DNA of 64,000 bases from Strigamia acuminata (taxonomy: Eukaryota > Arthropoda > Chilopoda > Geophilomorpha > Linotaeniidae): positions 4,464,001-4,528,000 of the forward strand of contig OX442322.1 of the NCBI GenBank assembly GCA_949358305.1. The letters are read 5' to 3'. Position 1 is the stretch's first letter. Each line of letters opens with the position of its first letter. The notes beneath the pieces are model-generated. The model had not been told where the DNA came from. It saw only the letters and a list, made by a program, of their open reading frames with translations, and ran no database searches. The position numbers were made by a program, and so were the translations under genes. Of this stretch, positions 10,679 to 21,077 are shown one piece after another.

Positions 10679-12426
10679 TGTGATGATTACAAATCGATAG
10701 TTATCAATGTTCACCATAGATGGCGCTGTTTAACCAACGCGCGTATTTCAAACTCGGTTAAAACTAAAAAGTGTGATAAATAATTATTTAAACACGGTGA
10801 ATAAAATATAACTATTTTATTCAATATGAATTAAGTATTAATTACTTGATGGTGTTGATTCTATCGAATCAATATCCACATTACTTACCTGTCAAAAGGA
10901 ACCAATCGGACCTTTCCGGACCCCAACTGGGCTCATCTGGACATAGTCATATATTAGGTCCGGACTAGTGACCCACGAATCCACCGATTCGTACGCTGAT
11001 TGGCTGTCGCCAATCTAGTAGTTCTACAGAACTATATAAGCTTCAGTTTTTCTCACTTCCAGTGCCTGGCTTGATAACTGAACTTGTATATTGTCTGTAG
11101 TTGAATTGTTATCGTTTGATTTCATTATTCTCTATCGACACATCAGGCCACCTCAGCTCTCCACAGTTAGTATTCATTACTATTTTGTTATTGCTGTTGT
11201 AGGGCTATTTCGGGAAGGCTAATTCCGGTAATAGACATGCATCCGCATGAAATGGCCCCGTAACGTTAGCCAGCTGTTCTACGGGACAGTAGGACTTCGT
11301 ACGGTGGCTTAATATAACGGTCGTATACAGTACGACCTTGCTAAATGAAAGTAGGTCCCTCAGCTAACTGGCCACAGTCCGCTGCAGGATGGTTGTTGTA
11401 AACAGCCCACGCAGGTTCCCGTCTTTCTACGATTGGTCCTTCCGCTCGTTAAAAGTCGGTAAAGGCCTAATGCACAGGTAACACGCCGGGTTGGTAGCCC
11501 GTGAGTAATATCTTCAGATGTTGCGATAAATAACTACCTGGATAATGGTAATCCAACGGCAGTGGCCAAATAATATTTTACCCGGTGCTCGATCATTGGA
11601 TCCCGCCATCGTAAGGCATGCTGGCGGATGGAGGAGTCAAATCCTCCCGCGATGGTTCTCTCGACCGTCGTGACGGTCCCCGCCCCATCGTACCCTCCGG
11701 GTTAGTAACCCGTGAACAGGAGTTGAACAACACTGTGTTAAATAAATTACTCGGGCATTGGTAATCCTGTATTGGCAATATCTTTTTATACCGGTAAGTC
11801 CATAGAAATGTTTACCTGGTGGTTGGTACCACCGATAGCGAGTTAAAGCACACAATTAAATACTCGGCGCCTGATCACGAGATCTTGTCGTCGTAAGGCA
11901 TGCTGGCGGATGGAGTCTCAACAACTCCCGCGACGTTCTTTCAATTGTCGTGACGGTCCCCGCCCAATTAATATTTATACAACAATTCATTTGTCGTATT
12001 CCACTAATTACTTTACTTTTATTCATTTGGAACATGGAATATTCTGCTGAATATTCCTACTTATGCGAAGGACTCTTCGCGTTATTAGATACTCGATGCT
12101 GCGGACCAAATACGTCTCCGTAGCGATATTTGTGACGATGCCGCAAGTCAGCCGTATCCCTCTGGCTTCGCCCGGATCCTCAACCAGTTGATGCCGCCCG
12201 TTTACACGCGTCAAGAACCCATCTTTTGTTGTTAGTATTTAATAATAAATATGTTAGGTCACACTAAAACTGTAAGTTATTCCTACTTGATTACATATTC
12301 ATGTTTGTGAAGGTTTCCGTAGCTTATCTCGGTTAGGTTGTTGCTAAACTTAGCAACGTCTTGTATAAACCGAATTATCTATCTCAAAAAGGACTAATAA
12401 ATTAGCCCAAAAGTAGAATCGTCACA
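10679..12426 (+). repeat. 5' LTR of Gypsy-A
   Basis: 1748 bp, TGTGATGATT ... AATCGTCACA, so the five terminal bases form an inverted repeat. Matches the 3' LTR at 23212-24959 with about five substitutions. It contains an imperfect internal duplication: two blocks, about 11484-11694 and 11697-11966, each ending in a GCATGCTGGCGGATGGAG element followed by CGTCGTGACGGTCCCCGCC or a close variant. Confidence 0.97.
10970..11060 (+). promoter_or_regulatory. Gypsy-A LTR core promoter
   Basis: A TATA box, TATATAA (11033-11039), is followed by an initiator-like TCACTT (11053-11058), so transcription probably starts near 11055-11065 and the first part of the LTR is U3. Just upstream are two short inverted repeats, ACGAATC/GATTCGT (about 10975-10992) and GATTGGC/GCCAATC (about 10998-11015). 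The second places CCAAT boxes on both strands. Both are kept in the diverged Gypsy-A copy 2. Confidence 0.6.
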
Positions 12427-12428
12427 AG

Positions 12429-12446
12429 TGGAGGTTCTACCGAGAT
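12429..12446 (+). promoter_or_regulatory. Primer-binding site, tRNA-Gln
   Basis: TGGAGGTTCTACCGAGAT begins two bases after the 5' LTR and is complementary to the 3' end of tRNA-Gln at 17 of 18 positions (one T where C is expected). This identification uses the remembered metazoan tRNA-Gln 3' sequence. Confidence 0.82.
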
Positions 12447-13555
12447 AGGCTGCCAAATTTTAAATAAAATTTGAAGTTTTGCATGTCTATGATGAATTCG
12501 AGTAGTGTAACGTTTATGGTGATTTTTTGTGTGTAAAATAAATTTTGTTTGAGATTTATAAGTGTTTAATATATTTTATTCTGTTGTAGAACTTCTTGCA
12601 AGATAATAAGTGTCACTCACTTTATTCTGTTTTCTCCGCAGTGGAAATTATTTGTTTTAACAAAATAATAATTTCTACCGCGTGGTCAGGCCTAAAGGCC
12701 CAGCCCGAGAACGGAAAAATCTTGCCCGAACTTGTTGAAGTTGGTTCCGCCTGGGTACCGTCATTTTGTCATCGACAATCGGACAAAACCACGCGGTCGG
12801 GCCTAATTTTGAAAAGTTGACTTTTGTTGGAATTCTTAAAGAATTCTATCAATTTAACAGTTGTTTTAATTTTAGAAATATTTTTCACATGTATTTTGCT
12901 TGAGACTTCAAGTTAAACCTACATTTATTTGCCTAAATAAATTAGAAAGAAAATTGACGCTTTTCGAAGGAATTAAAATTTATATTTTATTTCAAAGTGG
13001 GTTTACCTTATTTTACAGACTTGATCTACATTAAAATGTTGGTTAAAAAATCGTGATCTCAAGCCATTGAAATCGAATTATACGAATGGAATACCATTCG
13101 AATTTTAGCGAAGAAGAATTCTTGCTGTTGTGTTGCCTAGCAACCCGTGTTGTGCAGAAAAACCGTCGATTCAAACGAATCGGCGCGTCTTTTGAAATTA
13201 CGAGTTTTAAAAAACTTTAAAAAATTCCATAAAGGTGGATCATTCATTTATTAATAAATGCGGTGATATTTTAAAATATTTTGAAAAGTATCCATTTTGT
13301 TTGGTGACTACGTCATAACACTGGAATCTGTCAAGATTACGGTTCCACGAACTTGATGATTTCCACCAATCTCGGACGAGATTAGACTCTCGCGAGACTA
13401 GCGTTGATATTTGACCAATCAGAGAGGTGTATCGAAGTACCCTTACTTCCTTTCGAACTAGTGTGACCACTGCTTCGTTTGCGATCCTCCTGAACGTTTG
13501 CAACTTCATCGTTATCTCTCAGACTTAGGAAATTTTCTTAGTTTTAAGTTTAGTT
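12447..13555 (+). other. Gypsy-A 5' leader
   Basis: About 1.1 kb between primer site and gag ATG with no credible reading frame. Long untranslated leaders of this kind usually carry dimerisation and packaging signals. The same leader is present in Gypsy-A copy 2 (966 down to 1, minus strand). Confidence 0.6.
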
Positions 13556-15781
13556 ATGACTAATAACCAGCATCAAATGAACACCCGTGGTAAGGAAAGA
13601 ACTTGTTTGACCGGTGGAATGAATCTATCCGGGTTTATACCTGTTCCTAATGGAACTGAAGAAGTGGAAAACCACGCGGTCCATAATGGCGTTTCAAATG
13701 AAACAGCCGGACCATCTGGAGAGAATAGGGCTCCACGTGAACCTACTCCGCCTGGAGAAGAGGAATGCATTCCTGAAGGTTCTCATTTAGGCCGAGGCGG
13801 TCTATTATTTTGTCAGGATCATGGTTTGAACCCAAACCAGTTTAGATCTTTGACCGAAGTGTTAGATTTTGTACACGCGCAACGTGCTACATCGGAGCAT
13901 CCTAATTCCCCAGCCAGCCAAAGATTAAATAATTTTAGTCCCACTCCTTCGACGCCTATTTCTAGATATAGAAATAAAAATGCACAACCTCCTCAAGATC
14001 AGTCGAATTTGACACCAGGAGATTTTAATCGTGCTTTCCAACAACGATTACGAGCGAATAATTTCGCTCGCAACCAACAAAGGGGATTTACAAATCCAGA
14101 GAACTTTGAGAATACGTTCACCAGAGCGAATTTGGGTCCGCCTAATATGGCCAACCCTAATCCAAGTTTTCCAAACGGATCCAATAGTTGTCCGAATCTC
14201 GCTGGAAATTTGAACCCAAATTCAGGTGCGACAAGAGGTCCAAACCGCCGTTTTGACCCAAATTCTAGATTTGCAAACAATTCTAGTCCAGCACCTAACA
14301 TACAAAGGGGTCACCCAGTTCCTCCGAACTCGAATAACCCAAATAATCCTTCTACTGGAACTCCAGGAAATTCAAATAACTATTTGAATCGGGGTACGCC
14401 AGGTAATTCGAACTATCGTCCGAATTTTGGTAATCAAGAAAGTTCGAACAACCGTCCGAATTTTGACAATCAGGGTAATTCTAATAATCATTCGAATTAT
14501 GGGAACCAAGGCAATTCGAATAACCATTCGAACTTTGGTAACCACAGCAGGTCAAATCAAGGAGGGTCGAATAATTTCAACCCTAATAGTGGTGGCTCAA
14601 GTCAAAATAACTCGAGTCAACCAAATAATGGCGGGTCGTCAAACGACAACTCGCGCCCCCCCAGTAGCTTTGGAATGACGGCTGATGACCTCGCGTCAAT
14701 TGCCACGACCATGCATAAATTAATGCAAGCTGGAAAAAGTTCCGCCACTGTCCCTCAAACTAACTGTTTGAAACCACCAGATATCCCTGTATTCTCCGGA
14801 AAAGCAGAAGAAAGCGAACGCTTTCTCAATATTGTAAAAAATGTCGCTTTCCTGCGAAACATGTCACTCGATGACATGCTTGTTAAAGGCGTGGCCGGTT
14901 ATTTAACCGAGCAAGCGCATGGTTGGTTTCATGAAAGGAGAGAAGATTTCATATCTTGGGAAGTATTTGAACAGGCGTTCAAAGAACGGTTTGTAGCCAC
15001 TCGACAAGAGCGGACGAACCAACTAACTAAGTTGAAACAACTAGAAACAGAAAGTCTTTACGACTTTATGCACAAATATTACCAGTTATGGATATTACAA
15101 GACAGTCTTGATGCAAAAGGGGCTGGTTGTCTTTTTATCGGGAGTGTAACTCCTGCTAATGATTTGCTTTTGCATACGCAAGGCATAGCGGATTTGCCTC
15201 TGACAGAGATTTATACCGTTATAACAAAAAATAAAGGCTTGTACAGTCGTACAGCTAATGGAGCAAGGGAAAATATTTCCAATCCAGTTATTTTCCCACC
15301 TCGGAAAACTGACACTCGTCCTCAGCCAAAGACAAATGTTAAATCTTTAACTTTGGATTCACAAGAACAACTTAATATTTGTGAAGAAGAGTTACCTGAG
15401 GAATGCGAGGCCGTTTATTTAATAAATGGAGTAGTAGATCAAACCAGACGTGGTCAATTAGTTTGTTACCACTGTAAGAAACCAGGACACATGCGTCGAG
15501 AATGTCCAGATTTAAAACCACGTGCAAATTTCAACTCTGAAGAGTTGCAAAAACGAAGTACGCCGGATTCCCCGACTGTGGATCCTACTTCTAAACGTCC
15601 TAATAATAGGTGGATAACTCAAGAAGTGTTGGATGCAACACTAGATGCTAAACTTGATGCGAAACTTAATACTTTTGAAAATAAGTTACAAACTTCGCTG
15701 ACTAACTCGTTGGCAGAAATGGTCAAGACTTTGATCAAGCCCGAATCTGCTGATTCAAGTGCGACTAGTTCAAAAAACTAG
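13556..15781 (+). CDS. gag: Gypsy-A Gag
   Basis: 741-codon Gag from the first ATG after the leader. The N-terminal region (about residues 75-120, FCQDHGLNPNQF) resembles the corresponding part of Gag in Gypsy-C1 and Gypsy-C3. Residues about 200-370 are a low-complexity Asn/Gly/Ser/Pro domain with repeated GNQGNSNNHSN-type units. A capsid-like retrotransposon Gag domain follows (about 400-560, with the WFHERREDF block), then a nucleocapsid CCHC zinc knuckle CYHCKKPGHMRREC at residues 637-650. The tail has a short helical repeat (LDATLDAKLDAKL). The stop TAG at 15779-15781 directly follows the slippery heptamer, so a fraction of ribosomes should continue into Pol. Gag would form the virus-like particle in the cytoplasm. 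Confidence 0.95.
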   Translation: MTNNQHQMNTRGKERTCLTGGMNLSGFIPVPNGTEEVENHAVHNGVSNETAGPSGENRAPREPTPPGEEECIPEGSHLGRGGLLFCQDHGLNPNQFRSLTEVLDFVHAQRATSEHPNSPASQRLNNFSPTPSTPISRYRNKNAQPPQDQSNLTPGDFNRAFQQRLRANNFARNQQRGFTNPENFENTFTRANLGPPNMANPNPSFPNGSNSCPNLAGNLNPNSGATRGPNRRFDPNSRFANNSSPAPNIQRGHPVPPNSNNPNNPSTGTPGNSNNYLNRGTPGNSNYRPNFGNQESSNNRPNFDNQGNSNNHSNYGNQGNSNNHSNFGNHSRSNQGGSNNFNPNSGGSSQNNSSQPNNGGSSNDNSRPPSSFGMTADDLASIATTMHKLMQAGKSSATVPQTNCLKPPDIPVFSGKAEESERFLNIVKNVAFLRNMSLDDMLVKGVAGYLTEQAHGWFHERREDFISWEVFEQAFKERFVATRQERTNQLTKLKQLETESLYDFMHKYYQLWILQDSLDAKGAGCLFIGSVTPANDLLLHTQGIADLPLTEIYTVITKNKGLYSRTANGARENISNPVIFPPRKTDTRPQPKTNVKSLTLDSQEQLNICEEELPEECEAVYLINGVVDQTRRGQLVCYHCKKPGHMRRECPDLKPRANFNSEELQKRSTPDSPTVDPTSKRPNNRWITQEVLDATLDAKLDAKLNTFENKLQTSLTNSLAEMVKTLIKPESADSSATSSKN

Positions 15782-15812
15782 ATCCGGGGGACGAAGGTTT
15801 ATTCCATCCCCC
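15772..15812 (+). promoter_or_regulatory. -1 ribosomal frameshift signal at gag-pol junction
   Basis: Slippery heptamer A AAA AAC (15772-15778), in the correct register with the Gag codons AAA AAC, followed at once by the Gag stop TAG. After a 7-nt spacer, GGGGGA (15786-15791) can pair with TCCCCC (15807-15812) to close a 15-nt loop. A -1 slip enters exactly the frame of pol. Confidence 0.85.
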
Positions 15813-18800
15813 AGAAGTGGCTAATGCTACGTCGGAATCTTTATTTATGGATGTAGACACAACTTGTCTTGAAGTAGCCACTAGTCATAGTGGCGGAGTA
15901 GAGGAAAATTTGCAAGAAATGACAGAACAATTAAAAAATCTGACATTATTTCCTCACAAGTGTTACACGAAGAAATTCTGTAGACTTCGCCGACTCAACA
16001 GAGTCATAGGCGGCAATAATTTGCACAATATTACTTTAGGTAATAATAAAGATGATCCTCGAATGAAGATCACAATTGGTGGGCTCACCTATAACGCGCT
16101 CATGGATACAGGAGCATCTCAATGTTACATTGGAGAACAACTTTTGTCTGAAACTCAGGCTCTGCCGGAATTTTTGCAAGAGGCTCCCAGAAACATGTTG
16201 GTTAACGCTGTAGGCGTAGCACACAAGCCTGTCGGACAAATAACTTTGTGCGTGCAATGGGCTGATGAATTTACACCAATGAATTTCATCGTTTTAGCAA
16301 AACGAGTTTGTGGCTTGATACTTGGCCACAATTTCATGCGCAGACAGAAAATTAGTCCGCATCCACATTTACAAGAGTTCTCTTGTGCAGATAAACCTAA
16401 TTGGTCCGCTCCTTATGAATCGGAAGAAGCCAATTTGGCCCTCGCCCCATTAAATCGAATTACTTTCGATTATTTAGGACTGTCGTCCACTCTCAACTCA
16501 ATTGAGTTAACAGACACTCCTGTGTTGACTTGGGATGAAAAATTAGTTGAGGAGAGCGACTGCACTCCGGAACAAAGACTAGCACTTCGCGAAGTGGTTA
16601 ACTCGATACCGAATGTGTTTCGTGATCAAGTTGGGTGCACTAACGTGACCCAACATCATATTAAGTTCAAAGAAGGGCATTCATTGCCCAAAATGCAGTA
16701 TAGAATGTATAACCCGGCCAAGAGAGCCATTATGACCAAACTAGCTGCAGAATTGGAACAGGATGGACTCATTGAAAAGGCCAAAGGGCCCTTCATAAGT
16801 CATCCCGTCATTGTTGCGAAGCCTGACGGCTCGTATAGGATGTGCATCGACTACCGGTGGCTAAATGCCATCACTGAAGTCGAAGTAATACAAATGCCAA
16901 GTATTGACCTTTTATTGCATAATACTGGTCCGGCAAAGTATTTTACGTCTATCGACCTTGTTAAAGGTTACTACCAAGTCGAAATGCGTGAGGAAGATCG
17001 TCCAAAAACGGCGTTTTATACGCCAAACGGCCCTTATCAATTTGTGCGAATGCCGTTCGGCCTTTGCAATGCGCCTTGTACTTTCCAGCGTCTGATGGAA
17101 GGCATTTTAGGCTCAGCTTTACAAGACTACGCATTAGTTTATTTGGATGACGTAATTGTGTATTCAGATAATTGGGATGATCATCTCAAACATGTCCGAG
17201 ATGTTTTGGAAAGGCTTAACCAAGCCAACATGACGATAAATAAAGCGAAATCTCGTTTTGGGCGTACAGAATTAAAATTCTTGGGCCACTGGATTAAACC
17301 CGAAGGTCTCTTCGGTGATCCCGATAAAATATCGGCGATCATGAAATTTCCCACCCCCACGTGTGCTAAAGACATTCAGCGCTTTCACGGCATGACTAAC
17401 TTCTTCAGGAAGTTTGTTCCAAATCACGGAACTATTGCCGCACCATACACACGTATGATGAATGAGAAAACTCCATTTGAATGGGGAGATGAGCAGACAG
17501 AAGCTTTTAATAAAATTAAAGAGCTACTTTGTGGTGACAATTGTCTACACAAACCAGATATGACTTTGCCATTTGTTGTCATGACTGACGCTTCACATGA
17601 AGGCTTAGGAGCTGTCCTTTGCCAAGACGTCGATATATTCGATGAAAAGAAGCAGAAAAACATTTCTGTACCCAGACCTGTAGCTTATGCAAGCAGAGTT
17701 TTACGTGGAGCAGAGAAGCGTTATACAACGCCGGAACTCGAATGTCTCGCAGTTGTGTGGGCTATTGATCGATTTAAACCATATCTCGAATATGGTACAT
17801 TCACTTTAGAGTCAGATGCAGAAGCACTGAAATGGTTGATGCGAACGCCTGAACCATCTGGGAAATTTGGCCGATGGGCCTTAAGAATCCAATGTGGAAA
17901 TTTTAAAATTGTTTTTCGAAAAGGTGCTGCTAATCAAGTTGCAGATGCACTTTCTAGAGCCCCACTAACAGAGGAAGACATTCCTCCTCGTGATCATGTG
18001 GAACCTGTTGAAATTAAACAATACTGGCCTGAGTGGGACAGAAATCCTTCTGTTTCATTAAATCGTGCCCCGGAGAAACGAGAATATTTGGCTAGTGTGC
18101 GTTCCTATTTTTCAGAAAATTCTAAAGAATGTTCTGAAGAAAAGGAGGGGGAGGAAGTACAAGAAACCTTGTACAGTGTGTTGACTGAAGTACTTAAAGA
18201 AGTCCCTCCAACAAGGAGAGAAATAATAGATGCTCAGTTGCTAGATAATGAATGCAAACGCATTCGAGAATATTTATTGAATGACAAGGTTGTTGGGATA
18301 CCACAATCTGAAATAAAAGAATAGAAAAACAAAGTCAAAAACTATTGTTTAGACAAAAAAGAAATTGATGGTGATCAAATGATCATCTATTTTAACCCTT
18401 CGTTCGAAGAGGAATTAAACGGTTCGGGAAACGGCTTTAAAGCCGTTGTACCCAGTTCACTTGTAAAACGAGTACTCTTCGCTTGTCATGGCCACCCCCT
18501 AAGCGGTCACGCTGGGATGAGTAAGACGCTTGAGAAAACGCGTGTAATATATTTCTGGCCTGGTATGAGTAGAAGTGTCAGGAACTACGTCAAAAGTTGC
18601 ACGCACTGTGCTCAGTACAAGCCTATTCAACAGAAAAGGCACGCAGCTCCTTACACGCCACACAACATGACCAATCCTTGGGAATGTATTAACATGGACT
18701 TGATGGGCCCAAAACCCGCGGGAAGGTCCCAAAACCAGTATATTTTTGTCATTATTGACAATTGTACCAAGTTCGTGGAAATTAAGGCTTTGACAAAAGC

Positions 18801-19977
18801 CACGAGCGCTAACTGCGTTCAAGAATTAAGATCTGTTACAAACAGATGGGGACACCCCAAAAAGATTGTGAGCGATAACGGAAAACAATTTGTTTCCGAT
18901 ATTTACAATGAGTATTGCAAAATGTACAACATTCGCCCGTCCCATACAAGCACGTATCATGCCCAGGCGAACCCGACAGAGCGAGCCAATAGAGATATAA
19001 AAACCATGCTGGCTTTGTACACAGATGTGCACACGCAATGGCCACGATATTTAGACGAATTCGCGTTCGCGATGAGAAATAATGTCTCAGCGGCAACGGG
19101 CTCAAGCCCAATGTTACTGAACACAGGACGAATCGTAACATTACCTTTCGACCCAAGGATTATTAAACATGCCAATCCATTTGACAAAGAAAATCCAGAA
19201 AAATATGTCAGAGTACTATTAGATATATTACGCAGATCGCATCAAGAGATGCACCGCAGAATTCAATTGAATTTTGAACGACATAGAAAAATACACGAAC
19301 AAAAGTTTGTAATTACGGAGTTTGAAGTTGGAGATTTAGTTTGGAAACAAACTCACATTCTCTCGTGCGCAGATAAAAATATTTCTGCTGGTTTCGCAGA
19401 GAAGAGAGATGGTCCGTGGGAGATTACTAAAGTACTTCCAGGCGGAGCGTATAAATTACGCAAATTATCTGATAGTTCGATCGAAAAATCAGTAAATATT
19501 AAAGCGTTGTATCCCTATACTCCGTCGTACCCGATTGAGACTTGGAAGATAGGACAAAAGTCCGCCTCTTACTCGCCTCAAGAAAATCCTAAATGGATGG
19601 ACGAAAGTAATCAACTTCCGGATGCTGAAGAAATGGAATTAATTCCTGAAACTTCCTCAGAAATTCCAATGGAATTATCCGACTCAACTTCAGTGCAGAT
19701 TGACAAATCTGCGCCAACAAAGTCTAAACATAGACATAGACAACGCTTAACTGCTATGGAAAAGAAAGCGGCGTTAAAAAGAGGTGAAGTTCCAAAGAAA
19801 CCACCTCGAAAACCCCGCAAACCCCAACCGATAGTTCCACGAACTAGCACTCGTCCACGACGAGAACGAAAACCAAATCATAAATATGCAGATGAAAATT
19901 TCGTGCGAAACATCACTGCAGTATTTAAAAAACCTTACCAACAACGAGGAAAAGCCTCAAAGTTTTGTTGGAATTGA
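15778..19977 (+). CDS. pol: Gypsy-A Pol (protease, RT, RNase H, integrase) with one in-frame TAG
   Basis: The -1 frame is open from the frameshift site; no ATG is needed and the first alternative start would be a GTG at 15817. Domains in order: aspartic protease with DTGAS (16105), reverse transcriptase with YLDD (17140-17151), RNase H with MTDASHEGLG (from 17581), integrase with a zinc-binding HHCC region (HGHPLSGHAG to CTHC, about 18487-18606) and a catalytic D (18697), D (18874), E (18979), spaced D-x58-D-x34-E. A GPY/F-type module (RDGPWEITK) and a strongly basic C-terminal tail follow. A single TAG at 18322-18324, between RNase H and integrase, interrupts an otherwise open frame: the codons on both sides stay open to the next ATG at 18379. 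In Gypsy-B the corresponding linker has no stop. Either this copy carries one nonsense mutation or the stop is read through. Confidence 0.93.
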
Positions 19978-21028
19978 TAAGTTTTATTCAAAACTTGAAG
20001 ACTGTAATTATTTACATGTCTGACAGGTGTAGTGATTTATAATCTCAACACCGGGGGACAAGATATTACGATATTTATTGAAATTTATATTAAAATATGA
20101 ATTTGTTGCGATGAATTAAATATTCGATAGAATATTTTAATTTTTTGGTCGTATTTACATGTGTTTTAACCAAAATACAGAGAATTACTTTGAAAAGTGA
20201 TAATCTCGCGTAATTACGAAGGTACGAGACTTACGAGGTGTGATTAAACCTCGAACCCGACAATTAATAGGGAATAAAATTCCCAGGGTTCATTGCACAC
20301 AAACACTTCGTAAAACACGTGGATACAAGTGACTTCGTCCCTTCGTCCCTCTTCATTTTTCGACTCGAGATTTCAACGCTAATTCAATTAGCAACCTCAG
20401 CAAGGAAAACAAGCTTCAACAGTAAGTAGTTTTCAAATATATTCTTTGACCAAAGAATTGGAAAAATTGTTCGCAACAATTGAAAAATATCGGCGTCCCG
20501 ATAAAAAATTAGAAATTCACGTGTATTATAAGCGTGAATCGGCATTAAATCACTCTGGAAGTTTAGCTATTCAGTCGAATAGTTGGGTTAAATATTAATA
20601 ATGAATTATTAAGATTTAAGTATGTAGGCACTAATTATTTAAATCAAGTCGCGGTCGAGGCTTGCATAAATTATTTGGCGATGAATTTTCGATGTAAGAT
20701 ATTTATTAGACTAAGTGTTAATTAATTAATACGAAAAGTTATCTTTGATACTCGGAAGTTGGATTAAATAGTTTACAAAACTAAGGGGATTTTTTCTTTT
20801 GAAAAATCAACAAGCTGCGATTTTCGATGAAAAATCACTGTCAGGCGAGTCCATTCTCGTGTCATAAACACAAGGGAAATGAGACTCATTAGTGTCACGT
20901 GTTAAGGGTTATAAATAACTCGAGTTGTGTATTTTCGTTGCGAACAATACGTTTTAATTTTTTGGACTCAAGGAATGATTATTTAGAGTGGAATTATTTT
21001 TAATAAAATAATTTATTTGCGTCTGCAG
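19978..21028 (+). other. Gypsy-A region between pol and 3' gene; putative intron
   Basis: No credible reading frame. It contains a polypurine-like CCGGGGGACA (20051-20060) just after pol, a splice-donor-like ACA|GTAAGT (GT at 20422-20423) and, at its end, a pyrimidine-containing acceptor TTTGCGTCTGCAG (AG at 21027-21028). Using these two sites would remove about 607 nt and place the 3' gene near the 5' end of an exon. The actual upstream donor could instead lie in the 5' leader. Confidence 0.4.
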
Positions 21029-21077
21029 ATGGGAAGTGGTAAGCACCGTTCAAAACGGAGTCATTGACGACACCGAC

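Noticed and set aside
11593-12214. Short minus-strand frames in the Gypsy-A LTR, repeated at 24126-24747
   Set aside because: They recur only because the LTR recurs; no start context or homology, and they lie within regulatory sequence.
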